A stretch of DNA of 32,500 bases from Glandiceps talaboti (lineage: Eukaryota > Hemichordata > Enteropneusta > Spengelidae), in assembly GCF_964340395.1 (NCBI RefSeq), contig NC_135561.1:22093486-22125985 (forward strand), written 5' to 3'. The notes under the pieces are model-generated. The model was given only the letters and a program-made list of their open reading frames with translations, did no database searches and was not told the origin of the DNA. This document shows, one piece after another, positions 24,701 through 32,500 of this stretch (its first letter is position 1; each line of letters opens with the position of its first letter). Both the position numbers and the translations under genes were made by a program.

Positions 24701-27700
24701 GTACCATCCAATAGAACAGATGCTGCAATTGGTGTGACAAACCACTCTGAACACAGACTGACTGAAAAGTCTACTTTAGGAAATAAGAGAACTACCAATG
24801 TGAAGAATACAAGTGGACTTACAGCCATACATATACAGGTAGAACTAATTAGTACATCTAACTAACATATACAGGTAGAACTAGTTAGTACATCTAACTA
24901 ACATATACAGGTAGAACTAATTAGTACATCTAACTAACATATACAGGTAGAACTAATTAGTACATCTAACTAACATATACAGGTAGAACTAGTTAGTACA
25001 TCTAACTAACATACAGGTAGAACTAGTTAGTACATCTAACTAACATATACAGGTAGAACTAGTTAGTACATCTAACTAACATATACAGGTAGAACTAGTT
25101 AGTACATCTAACTAACATATACAGGTAGAACTAATTAGTACATCTAACTAACATATACAGGTAGAACTAGTTAGTACATCTAACTAACATACAGGTAGAA
25201 CTAGTTAGTACATCTAACTAACATATACAGGTAGAACTAGTTAGTACATCTAACTAACATACAGGTAGAACTAGTTAGTACATCTAACTAACATATACAG
25301 GTAGAACTAGTTAGTACATCTAACTAACATATACAGGTAGAACTAGTTAGTACATCTAACTAACATATACAGGTAGAACTAGTTAGTACATCTAACTAAC
25401 ATATACAGGTAGAACTAGTTAGTACATCTAACTAACATATACAGGTAGAACTAGTTAGTACATCTAACTAACATATACAGGTATAACTAGTTAGTACATC
25501 TAACCAACATATACAGGTAGAACTAGTTAGTACATCTAACTAACATATACAGGTAGAACTAGTTAGTACATCTAACCAACATATACAGGTAGAACTAGTT
25601 AGTACATCTAACTAACATATACAGGTAGAACTAGTTAGTACATCTAACTAACATATACAGGTAGAACTAGTTAGTACATCTAACTAACATATACAGGTAG
25701 AACTAGTTAGTACATCTAACTAACATACAGGTAGAACTAGTTAGTACATCTAACTAACATATACAGGTAGAACTAATTAGTACATCTAACTAACATACAC
25801 AGGTAGAACTAGTTAGTACATCTAACTAACATATACAGGTAGAACTAGTTAGTACATCTAACTAACATATACAGGTAGAACTAATTAGTACATCTAACTA
25901 ACATATACAGGTAGAACTAGTTAGTACATCTAACTAACATATACAGGTAGAACTAGTTAGTACATCTAACTAACATATACAGGTAGAACTAGTTAGTACA
26001 TCTAACTAACATATACAGGTAGAACTAATTAGTACATCTAACTAACATATACAGGTAGAACTAGTTAGTACATCTAACTAACATATACAGGTAGAACTAG
26101 TTAGTACATCTAACTAACATATACAGGTAGAACTAATTAGTACATCTAACTAACATATACAGGTAGAACTAGTTAGTACATTGAACCAACATATACAGGT
26201 AGAACTAGTTAGTACATCTAACTAACATATACAGGTAGAACTAGTTAGTACATCGAACCAACATATACAGGTAGAACTAGTTAGTACATCTAACTAACAT
26301 ATACAGGTAGAACTAGTTAGTACATCTAACCAACATATACAGGTAGAACTAGTTAGTACATCTAACCAACATATACAGGTAGAACTAGTTAGTACATCTA
26401 ACCAACATATACAGGTAGAACTAGTTAGTACATCTAACCAACATATACAGGTAGAACTAGTTAGTACATCTAACTAACATATACAGGTAGAACTAGTTAG
26501 TACATCTAACCAACATATACAGGTAGAACTAGTTAGTACATCTAACCAACATATACAGGTAGAACTAGTTAGTACATCTAACTTACATATATACAGGTAG
26601 AACTAGTTAGTACATCTAACCAACATATACAGGTAGAACTAGTTAGTACATCTAACTTACATATATACAGGTAGAACTAGTTAGTACATCTAACCAACAT
26701 ATACAGGTAGAACTAGTTAGTACATCTAACTAACATATATACAGGTAGAACTAGTTAGTACATCTAACCAACATATACAGGTAGAACTAGTTAGTACATC
26801 TAACTAACATATACAGGTAGAACTAGTTAGTACATCTAACTAACATATACAGGTAGAACTAGTTAGTACATCTAACTAACATATACAGGTAGAACTAGTT
26901 AGTACATCTAACTAACATATACAGGTAGAACTAATTAGTACATCTAACTAACATAAACAGGTAGAACTAGTTAGTACATCTAACCAACATATACAGGTAG
27001 AACTAGTTAGTACATTGAACCAACATATACAGGTAGAACTAGTTAGTACATCGAACCAACATATACAGGTAGAACTAGTTAGTACATCTAACTAACATAT
27101 ACAGGTAGAACTAGTTAGTACATCTAACCAACATATACAGGTAGAACTAGTTAGTACATCTAACCAACATATACAGGTAGAACTAGTTAGTACATCTAAC
27201 CAACATATACAGGTAGAACTAGTTAGTACATCTAACCAACATATACAGGTAGAACTAGTTAGTACATCTAACTAACATATACAGGTAGAACTAGTTAGTA
27301 AATCTAACCAACATGTACAGGTAGAACTAGTTAGTACATCTAACCAACATATACAGGTAGAACTAGTTAGTACATCTAACTAACATATATACAGGTAGAA
27401 CTAGTTAGTACATCTAACCAACATATACAGGTAGAACTAGTTAGTACATCTAACTTACATATATACAGGTAGAACTAGTTAGTACATCTAACCAACATAT
27501 ACAGGTAGAACTAGTTAGTACATCTAACTAACATATATACAGGTAGAACTAGTTAGTACATCTAACCAACATATACAGGTAGAACTAGTTAGTACATCTA
27601 ACTAACATATACAGGTAGAACTCAATCTAATTAAAATCTGATGTGTAGATAGGCTACGGCTCTTTTATTTACCTTTACTTCATCGTAATTGTGTCTTTTA

Positions 27701-30700
27701 CAAGCGTCTTTTGTCTTCTGGGTGTTACTGCCTATCTCACACCCAGAAGACAAAAGACGCATGTAAAAGACACAGGATATACAGTCAGAGCTAGTCTAAA
27801 CATAAGATGCCTTGTGGTTAGTGAGGGAAAGTTCTATGTATATGTATCTTATAAATATTAGGATTATGCTGTGTGTTATGTAATCAATATTTCAATTTCC
27901 ATAGGATGATGGTACTGGTAACATACACACTGGAGCACTGCCGCCATGGTTACAAGATGACGATGAAGGTGATGATGAAGATAACAGCAGAAATCAACAA
28001 GTGATTGGTCCAACTGAAGAGGACTACAAGAAGCATTGTGAGATTGTCTTTCTCTCTAAAATATTTATTGTCCAGTGTCTCAGAGTACTGATATTATCAT
28101 ATGCCTCATATATTTGACCACTGCATGTAGAACTATAATAACATTGTTTTCAGTGGAGAAAGTGATGATAGCATAGTGGTCCGTATATTATAGTACTGAG
28201 CGAAACAGTCGATTGATAGTTACATGCGAAACAACAATATTTGACAAATAAAGTACCACACACAGTCATTGTCGTTGCTGGAATCAGACTCCCTTGCATG
28301 AATTCTATGATACTGTTTGAGTCGTAGGTATGGTTCATGCTGGTGTATGTGTAAGGCATGCTTTTGGAATAAGCACACATTGAAACCAACTAGGTTTGCA
28401 AAATAATGACTCCCACAGCAAACATCTGATTTAGCATACTACATCATGATCATCTTTGGTATTGGAAATCACTGATACTATTTACATGTCGGATGTGGCA
28501 TGTAATGAATTCATTCAGTACTCTATAGGTTGTCCTACATAAGATCTACAGGGTCATTGTGTATTTAGTACTCTATAAGTTGTCCTACATAAGATCTACA
28601 GAGTCATTGTGTATTTAGTACTCTATAGGTTGTCCTACATAAGATCTACAGAGTCATTGTGTATTTAGTACTCTATAGGTTGTCCTACATAAGATCTACA
28701 GGGTCATTGTGTATTTAGTACTCTATAAGTTGTCCTACATAAGATCTACAGGGTCATTGTGTATTTAGTACTCTATAGGTTGTCCTACATAAGATCTACA
28801 GAGTCATTGTGTATTTAGTACTCTATAGGTTGTCCTACATAAGATCTACAGGGTCATTGTGTATTTAGTACTCTAGAGGTTGTCCTACATAAGATCTACA
28901 GGGTCATTGTGTATTTAGTACTCTATAGGTTGTACTACATAAGATCTACAGGGTCATTGTGTATTTAGTACTCTATAGGTTGTCCTACATAAGATCTACA
29001 GGGTCATTGTGTATTTAGTACTCTATAGGTTGTCCTACATAAGATCTACAGGGTCATTGTGTATTTAGTACTCTATAGGTTGTCCTACATAAGATCTACA
29101 GGGTCATTGTGTATTTAGTACTCTATAGGTTGTCCTACATAAGATCTACAGGGTCATTGTGTATTTAGTACTCTATAGGTTGTCCTACATAAGATCTACA
29201 GGGTCATTGTGTATTTAGTACTCTATAGGTTGTCCTACATAAGATCTACAGGGTCATTGTGTATTTAGTACTCTATAGGTTGTCCTACATAAGATCTACA
29301 GGGTCATTGTGTATTTAGTACTCTATAGGTTGTCCTACATAAGATCTACAGGGTCATTGTGTATTTAGTACCCTATAGGTTGTCCTACATAAGATCTACA
29401 GGGTCATTGTGTATTTAGTACTCTATAGGTTGTCCTACATAAGATCTACAGGGTCATTGTGTATTTAGTACTCTATAGGTTGTACTACATAAGATCTACA
29501 GGGTCATTGTGTATTTAGTACTCTATAGGTTGTCCTACATAAGATCTACAGGGTCATTGTGTATTTAGTACTCTATAGGTTGTCCTACATAAGATCTACA
29601 GGGTCATTGTGTATTTAGTACTCTATAGGTTGTCCTACATAAGATCTACAGGGTCATTGTGTATTTAGTACTCTATAGGTTGTCCTACATAAGATCTACA
29701 GGGTCATTGTGTATTTAGTACTCTATAGGTTGTCCTACATAAGATCTACAGGGTCATTGTGTATTTAGTACTCTATAGGTTGTCCTACATAAGATCTACA
29801 GGGTCATTGTGTATTTAGTACTCTATAGGTTGTCCTACATAAGATCTACAGGGTCATTGTGTATTTAGTACTCTATAGGTTGTCCTACATAAGATCTACA
29901 GGGTCATTGTGTATTTAGTACCCTATAGGTTGTCCTACATAATATCTACAGGGTCATTGTGTATTTAGTACTCTATAGGTTGTCCTACATAAGATCTACA
30001 GGGTCATTGTGTATTTAGTACTCTATAGGTTGTACTACATAAGATCTACAGGGTCATTGTGTATTTAGTTCTCCATAGGTTTTCCTACATGGCCATTGTG
30101 TATGATGCCATGATTGACACAAAACTATTTGTTCAAGTTATGCAAATTAGGTTGACCGTATAGCAGCACAACTTAATATACTATATAGTAATTCATCATT
30201 GTTTTTAGCACTGAGTATCAAATTATGTATGACATTCAGGGCACAAAGTCAACTTTTATTCTTTTTTAAAATTTCCTGACCTGAAATTTCTTGCATAAAA
30301 TTAATATTATAGCCTCGATATTGGGTTATATGCCTTCAGTGCAAGGATACATCAGCTCTCCAATATGCATCATGCTGACTGTTGTATCCTTGTGCTAAGG
30401 CATATAACCCAATATCAAGACAGTAATATATGTAATTTAACCCATTCAATATACACTTTATTTGGAGTATAGTAGGTCATAGGTTAAAATATGGACCAAT
30501 ACCGTGTCCATGTATACCGGTACTATGGTTTGGATGTCAGTTTAGTGCTAAAAGTGTGAAAGCCATTCAGTGTACAGTTATAGATGGCAAGGAATTTGTC
30601 AAATAAAAACCCCAATTGTATGTCAAAGATACAGTTAAACTTTCTTACATTGCTTTGTTGCAGTGGAAAGACAACGGAAACGAAAGTTACCACCGGACAG

Positions 30701-31811
30701 AGTTGGTGCTAATTTTGATCACTCCCTTCAAACCAATGACCAGTGGCTGCCTTCATTTGGTAGAGTATGGAATTCAGGGAGGAGGTGGCAGTCCAGGTAT
30801 GTGGTGATAATTTTCAGCACAACTGAACTGGTTAAGTAGTGCTATACTGTCTGTCTGTCTGTCTGTTAATGACTTAAAGTCGAAAAGTGCTAGATGGATT
30901 ACTTTTTTATTCTGTGAGTTAGCTGTACTTGTAAGGCTGTAGTTTGCATTATACTCTCCACACAGCTATATAAACTTGTACACAAACAGCGTGCTGGTAC
31001 AAATTTGTACTCATACACCAAGAAAATCAACTCAAACTTGAAATTAAATGTATCACTCAACATGCTCAAACTGATAAGATTAGCCAATTTTTTGAGTTGA
31101 GTTGGTATTTCAAAATTATTACAAGTATGATGGATGACTTTTCTCAACAAATAAAGAAATTCAGACAAGATTGTACACAAAAGTAAAACCTTCATGCATA
31201 TATGTAACTAATATTTGAAATATACATGTATATATTTAACTAATATTTGAAATAAACATGTATATATTTAACTAATATTTGAAATATACCTGTATATATT
31301 TAACTAATATTTGAAATAAACATGTATATATTTAACTAATATTTGAAATATACCTGTATATATTTAACTAATATTTGAAATATACATGTATATATTTAAC
31401 TAATATTTGAAATAGACAAGTATATATTTAACTAATATTTGAAATATACCTGTATATATTTAACTAATATTGAAATAAACATGTATATATTTAACTAATA
31501 TTTGAAATATACCTGTATATATTTAACTAATGTTTGAAATATACCTCTATATATTTAACTAATATTTGAAATAAACATGTATATATTTAACTAATATTTG
31601 AAATAAACATGTATATATTTAACTAATATTTGAAATATACATGTATATATTTAACTAATATTTGAAATATACCTGGATATATTTAACTAATATTTGAAAT
31701 ATACATTTTATATATTTAAGAAATATTTCTTACTTCAACATTTCCAGGCATGAATACAGACGAGAGGATACTGCAAGCAAAAGGAGAAAACATGCAGCAA
31801 AAAAAAATTAA
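13269..31811 (+). CDS. CENATAC: CENATAC (CCDC84), minor-spliceosome zinc-finger protein, 9 coding exons
   Basis: Complete split gene. Exons: 13269-13403, 14571-14737, 15330-15495, 17209-17319, 23468-23550, 24421-24838, 27905-28037, 30664-30796, 31748-31811. All eight introns are GT-AG and the phases (0,2,0,0,2,0,1,2) join into one 469-residue frame ending in TAA. Zinc finger 1 is C12/C15/H25/H31 and zinc finger 2 is C71/C74/H98/H104. The C-terminal conserved blocks are [11 protein letters not shown] (365-375), [12 protein letters not shown] (413-424), LPSFGRVWN (433-441) and GRRWQSR (443-449), followed by a basic KRRKHAAKK tail that may be a nuclear localisation signal. Family knowledge: vertebrate CENATAC acts in the nucleus with the U4atac/U6atac.U5 tri-snRNP and promotes splicing of AT-AC minor introns. 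The protein is longer than the human one (about 330 residues, from memory), mainly because of exon 6. The start has A at -3. Identity is based on order and spacing of the recognised motifs; exon 5 is the least certain exon. Confidence 0.95.
13815..13910. repeat. Long imperfect hairpin in CENATAC intron 1
   Basis: GTGGGTCACTCCAACACAGG (13827-13846) pairs with CTGTGTTGGGGTGATCCAC (13882-13900), and TTTCCCTTGGG pairs with CCCTTGGGAAA across a loop of about five bases. CCTC at 13815 and GAGG at 13907 extend it. It may be a small palindromic transposon or a precursor-like RNA hairpin. Confidence 0.75.
14571..14737 (+). CDS. CENATAC: CENATAC exon 2: helix and first half of zinc finger 2
   Basis: Acceptor AAATAG|GTGAAA, donor CCAG|GTAAGT, 55 codons plus two bases (phase 2). 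It encodes [10 protein letters not shown], matching the charged helix after finger 1, and [14 protein letters not shown], which supplies the cysteine pair of finger 2; the exon ends at H98 and A100. The donor is the best consensus donor in the gene, and a 46-bp minisatellite begins at its first intronic base. Confidence 0.93.
14738..15307. repeat. 46-bp minisatellite filling intron 2, 12.4 copies
   Basis: Starts at the first base of the intron. Copy 1 begins GTAAGTAGATAAATAACC; all later copies begin GTCAGTAGATAAATAACC. Other variants: AGCTG/AACTG and CATCTTACAA/CATGATACAA. Intron 2 has only 22 non-repeat bases left, which contain the pyrimidine tract and acceptor (CTTTGTCTTTGTTATAG). Confidence 0.97.
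15330..15495 (+). CDS. CENATAC: CENATAC exon 3: rest of zinc finger 2 and Lys/Glu-rich helix
   Basis: Acceptor TTATAG|CTCGAG, donor GAAGAG|GTAATT, phase 0 at the end. The first base completes the Ser codon split with exon 2. It encodes [18 protein letters not shown], where H104 is the last finger-2 ligand and LWNNK matches the WWENK-type segment of the human protein, then a charged predicted coiled helix ([16 protein letters not shown]). Confidence 0.93.
15594..15730. repeat. (ATGT)n and (GT)n microsatellites in intron 3
   Basis: About 14 ATGT units (15594-15650), a short spacer, then a GT run at 15699-15726. A G12 run precedes at 15559 and another G run is at 15818. The 125-codon frame reading through from exon 3 is a read-through artefact. 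Confidence 0.93.
16281..16434. repeat. Two-copy diverged direct repeat in intron 3
   Basis: TATTGCCCTCA starts both copies (16281 and 16362) and TCTAGCGGCAAGACTA / TCTAGCAGCAAGACTA ends them, offset about 81 bp. The middle is diverged (CCTTCACAGTGAAAAGAATA versus CTTTCACTGTCAGTAACAGT). Confidence 0.7.
17119..17200. repeat. 20-bp repeat, 4 copies, next to the intron 3 acceptor
   Basis: ATTGTCTTGAATGTATTCTG is repeated four times without change and stops 8 bases before exon 4, leaving only TTTTACAG. The pyrimidine tract and branch site of intron 3 must therefore lie inside the repeat. Confidence 0.95.
17209..17319 (+). CDS. CENATAC: CENATAC exon 4: charged helix end and linker
   Basis: Acceptor TTTTACAG|AAAGTC, donor CATATG|GTACTG, exactly 37 codons. 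It encodes [20 protein letters not shown] and a proline/tyrosine linker. The length fits the segment between the human helix and linker. The donor is weak beyond GT, but phase 0 joins the open frame of exon 5 cleanly. Confidence 0.88.
17560..20885. repeat. 32-bp satellite array in intron 4, about 104 copies
   Basis: Period 32, made of two related 16-bp halves: GAAATAGTGGAATGAT and GATATAGGGAAATGGT agree at 12 of 16 positions. Frequent variants are GTGG/GGAG/GCAG/GGCG and GATAT/GAAAT/GACGA. Several units lack three bases (GGAATGATATAGGG). The - strand is stop-free in all three frames over most of the array, giving frames of 1151, 1160 and 931 codons (Phe/Ile/Ser/His/Pro). Since 32 is not a multiple of three they are the same repeat read three ways, and they lie antisense in an intron. 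Not genes. Confidence 0.98.
21262..21750. repeat. 34-bp minisatellite in intron 4, about 14 copies
   Basis: Unit core CTTGATACATTATAGACATC followed by AGTGGTTCTATAGT. Variants: CATGAG for CATCAG, TAGGC for TAGTC, ACTTGGTACAT. It ends where the 56-bp array begins (CTTGATATGGTATC). Confidence 0.95.
21751..23080. repeat. 56-bp minisatellite in intron 4, about 24 copies
   Basis: Unit core GGTATCAAATCATCTCTTCA, CCCCATCTAACTCAATGTAG and TCTAGATGCTACCCAT. The main variable site is CACC/CACT. Copies are otherwise almost identical, so the array is young or actively homogenised. Confidence 0.97.
23468..23550 (+). CDS. CENATAC: CENATAC exon 5: short linker exon (inferred)
   Basis: Only one frame of this 83-bp stretch is open. 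It starts at phase 0 after ATATCAG and ends at phase 2 before a consensus donor (ACAAG|GTAAGT), exactly what is needed to connect exon 4 (phase 0) with exon 6 (entered at phase 2). It encodes a Ser/Thr/Gln-rich linker starting [12 protein letters not shown]. There is no residue match to known CENATAC, as expected for a linker. Support is splice signals and phase only. Confidence 0.78.
23763..24030. mobile_element. Inverted-repeat element in intron 5 with paired octamers
   Basis: TTTGCATATCATTTGCAT at 23771-23788 is mirrored by ATGCAAATGATATGCAAA at 24004-24021. Similarity continues inward on both sides for about 70 bases (ACTAGTA, GTATTGC/GTATTAT). It fits a MITE of about 260 bp. Overlapping 97-codon - strand frame is not coding. 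Confidence 0.5.
24117..24240. repeat. 37-bp repeat in intron 5, about 3.3 copies
   Basis: CCATATATGGAGAGCGATGT then AAGTTTGACAAGACTGG. CCATATATGG is itself a palindrome and matches the CArG-box pattern CC(A/T)6GG. Confidence 0.85.
24421..24838 (+). CDS. CENATAC: CENATAC exon 6: low-complexity Ser/Thr/Asn-rich exon
   Basis: Acceptor AATATAG|GTTCAA, donor ATACAG|GTAGAA. It encodes 139 full codons after the base that completes the split Arg codon. Composition is Ser/Thr/Asn-rich with a poly-Thr run from ACC/ACA triplets near 24650-24690, so it is probably disordered. The last residues AIHIQ precede exon 7 [10 protein letters not shown], matching human IGHQ before D..GVGNIHSG. The final 10 bases of the exon are part of the 36-bp unit that is amplified in the following intron. 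Confidence 0.9.
24829..27622. repeat. 36-bp minisatellite carrying the exon 6 donor, about 77 copies
   Basis: Unit contains CTAACTAACATATACAG|GTAGAA, then CTAGTTAGTACAT. The first copy begins within the last 10 bases of exon 6 and the last is cut off at CATATACAGGTAGAACT (27606-27622). Length variants of 34 (CATACAG) and 38 bp (CATATATACAG) occur. TAACTAAC dominates the first half and TAACCAAC the second. In coding phase the unit reads VELVSTSN-stop; CCAAC variants remove that stop. Confidence 0.98.
27691..27773. repeat. 35-bp-arm hairpin in intron 6
   Basis: Arms 27691-27725 and 27739-27773 pair with one mismatch (TACAAGCGTC versus TACATGCGTC) around a 13-base loop. It sits 69 bp after the 36-bp array and 131 bp before exon 7. 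Confidence 0.9.
27905..28037 (+). CDS. CENATAC: CENATAC exon 7: [11 protein letters not shown] motif and acidic stretch
   Basis: Acceptor TTCCATAG|GATGAT, donor GCATT|GTGAGA, 44 codons plus one base. It encodes the conserved [12 protein letters not shown] motif, an Asp/Glu-rich stretch and [12 protein letters not shown], corresponding to human EIGPSYEEFLKEK. The motif order is a diagnostic CENATAC signature. Confidence 0.95.
28512..30088. repeat. 50-bp minisatellite in intron 7, about 31 copies
   Basis: Unit GTATTTAGTACTCTATAGGT, TGTCCTACATAAGATCTACA, GGGTCATTGT. The phase is unbroken at 50 bp throughout. Sparse point variants (AAGT, GAGTC, GTACTAC, ACCCT, AATATC) cluster at the left edge, where copies are older. 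Confidence 0.98.
30317..30416. repeat. 100-base hairpin in intron 7
   Basis: GATATTGGGTTATATGCCTT (30317-30336) pairs with AAGGCATATAACCCAATATC (30397-30416), and GTGCAAGGATACA with TGTATCCTTGTGC, around a loop of about 31 bases. Small bulges only. Confidence 0.85.
30664..30796 (+). CDS. CENATAC: CENATAC exon 8: [12 protein letters not shown] / LPSFGRVWN core
   Basis: Acceptor TTTGTTGCAG|TGGAAA, donor TCCAG|GTATGT. It encodes [20 protein letters not shown] and [16 protein letters not shown], nearly identical to the vertebrate C-terminal core. This is the strongest single piece of evidence for the gene's identity. Confidence 0.97.
31196..31722. repeat. 32-bp minisatellite in intron 8, about 16 copies
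   Basis: Unit core TGTATATATTTAACTAATAT then TTGAAATA(A/T)AC(A/C). It ends about 25 bases before exon 9. Every copy carries a TTTAACTAAT motif that resembles a branch-point sequence. Confidence 0.95.
31748..31811 (+). CDS. CENATAC: CENATAC exon 9: basic C-terminal tail and stop
   Basis: Acceptor ACATTTCCAG|GCATGA. The first base completes the Arg codon, giving RHEYRRED as in human SRHQFK, then [11 protein letters not shown] and TAA. The seven-base A run before the stop is a slippage-prone site. The basic tail may be a nuclear localisation signal. Confidence 0.92.
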
Positions 31812-32040
31812 CTTATACTAATGCTAACCCATCAAAAAGCAAACGACATGGAAGTAATGCAATCAATGCCATTGCAACCAATAACAAACCAGCAAGTTGC
31901 AAATGACACAAAATTTTGGCATGGCAACCAATACCAAACTGTCAAGTACAAATGATATGGAACTATGGCAACAAATGCCATGCCAACCAATGTGTCCATC
32001 TTAGTACTTGGCCAAAGGGAACAATTCCATTATTAGGTCT

Positions 32041-32155
32041 AATAAAAGTGAACAATGTAAACGATAATGTCATGGTATTTAGGGTTAAAACTATATCCTG
32101 TCTTCTCACAATTATATTCATGGATTGTAATTTTTTCATTTCTATGTGAAATAAA
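32041..32155 (+). terminator. Candidate polyadenylation signals of CENATAC
   Basis: Two AATAAA hexamers lie downstream of the stop codon, at 32041-32046 and 32150-32155. Either gives a 3' UTR of roughly 250-370 bases. A T-rich stretch (ATTTTTTCATTT) sits between them. I cannot tell which is used. Confidence 0.5.
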
Positions 32156-32390
32156 CTTATTTCAGTTATTGAAATACACATTGTATAACACTATGTATAT
32201 TGATATGATTTGTTCACAAGTTTCCTTCCACATTATATTGTTAATAAGTCAGTCTCATCAATACAATGCTCACATGCCCATTAGGCTAAAAACGTAAACA
32301 TGTACTACGAAGGTCAATTCAAGCTAAATAACGATGGTAAGATAGCAATGCGCGATTAGCCGACATCTACATCGGATTGTAGTTTAATCA

Positions 32391-32500
32391 GATTGTAGTT
32401 ACACCAACAGTGTCCTTTCTAGACTTAGTTACACCAACAGTGTCCTTTCTAGACTTAGTTACACCAACAGTGTCCTTTCTAGACTTAGTTACATCAACAG
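32391..32500. repeat. 30-bp tandem repeat running off the window
   Basis: AGTTACACCAACAGTGTCCT then TTCTAGACTT, about 3.6 copies, the last with ACATCAACAG. True length unknown. It lies about 240 bp past the second candidate poly(A) signal. Confidence 0.9.

Noticed and set aside
28150-28389. 79-codon - strand frame in intron 7
   Set aside because: No domain, no splice or promoter context, antisense in an intron.
28512-30088. CRISPR-like regular array
   Set aside because: The whole unit is conserved with no unique spacers, and the setting is a eukaryotic intron. The same applies to the 36-, 46- and 56-bp arrays.

Overview
The window is metazoan nuclear DNA, AT-rich and intron-rich, most likely from a marine invertebrate. 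Split genes with GT-AG introns, LINE (non-LTR retrotransposon) 3' ends, short fold-back elements and a very high load of mini- and microsatellites all point that way. I cannot name the species from sequence alone.

The main content is one complete gene on the + strand, CENATAC (also called CCDC84), from 13269 to 31811. I rebuilt nine coding exons by hand. Their phases join without a break and predict a 469-residue protein. It has two N-terminal C2H2-type zinc fingers, a low-complexity Ser/Thr/Asn-rich middle and a strongly conserved C-terminus ([34 protein letters not shown]). In vertebrates this protein is a minor (U12) spliceosome factor needed for AT-AC introns. About 17.1 kb of the 18.5 kb gene is intron, and most of that intron is tandem repeat: 46-bp units in intron 2, 32/34/56-bp arrays in intron 4, 36-bp in intron 6, 50-bp in intron 7 and 32-bp in intron 8. 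Two arrays start exactly at a 5' splice site. In intron 6 the unit contains the exon end plus the donor, so the authentic donor is repeated about 77 times.

Upstream, on the - strand, lies a smaller two-exon gene (7692 down to 6565) for a 170-residue C2H2 zinc-finger protein whose finger is split by the intron. CCAAT motifs lie above its start codon.

The rest of 1-13268 is intergenic: two degraded LINE 3' ends (645-1068 +, 11995-12936 -), the second ending in a fold-back duplication about 250 bp upstream of the CENATAC start codon; several MITE-like inverted-repeat elements; minisatellites of 26, 27 and 29 bp; and long pentanucleotide, AT, CT and poly-C tracts. The very long open frames over the satellites (up to about 1160 codons on the - strand at 17.5-21.0 kb) are repeat artefacts, not genes. 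A new 30-bp array begins at 32391 and runs off the window.
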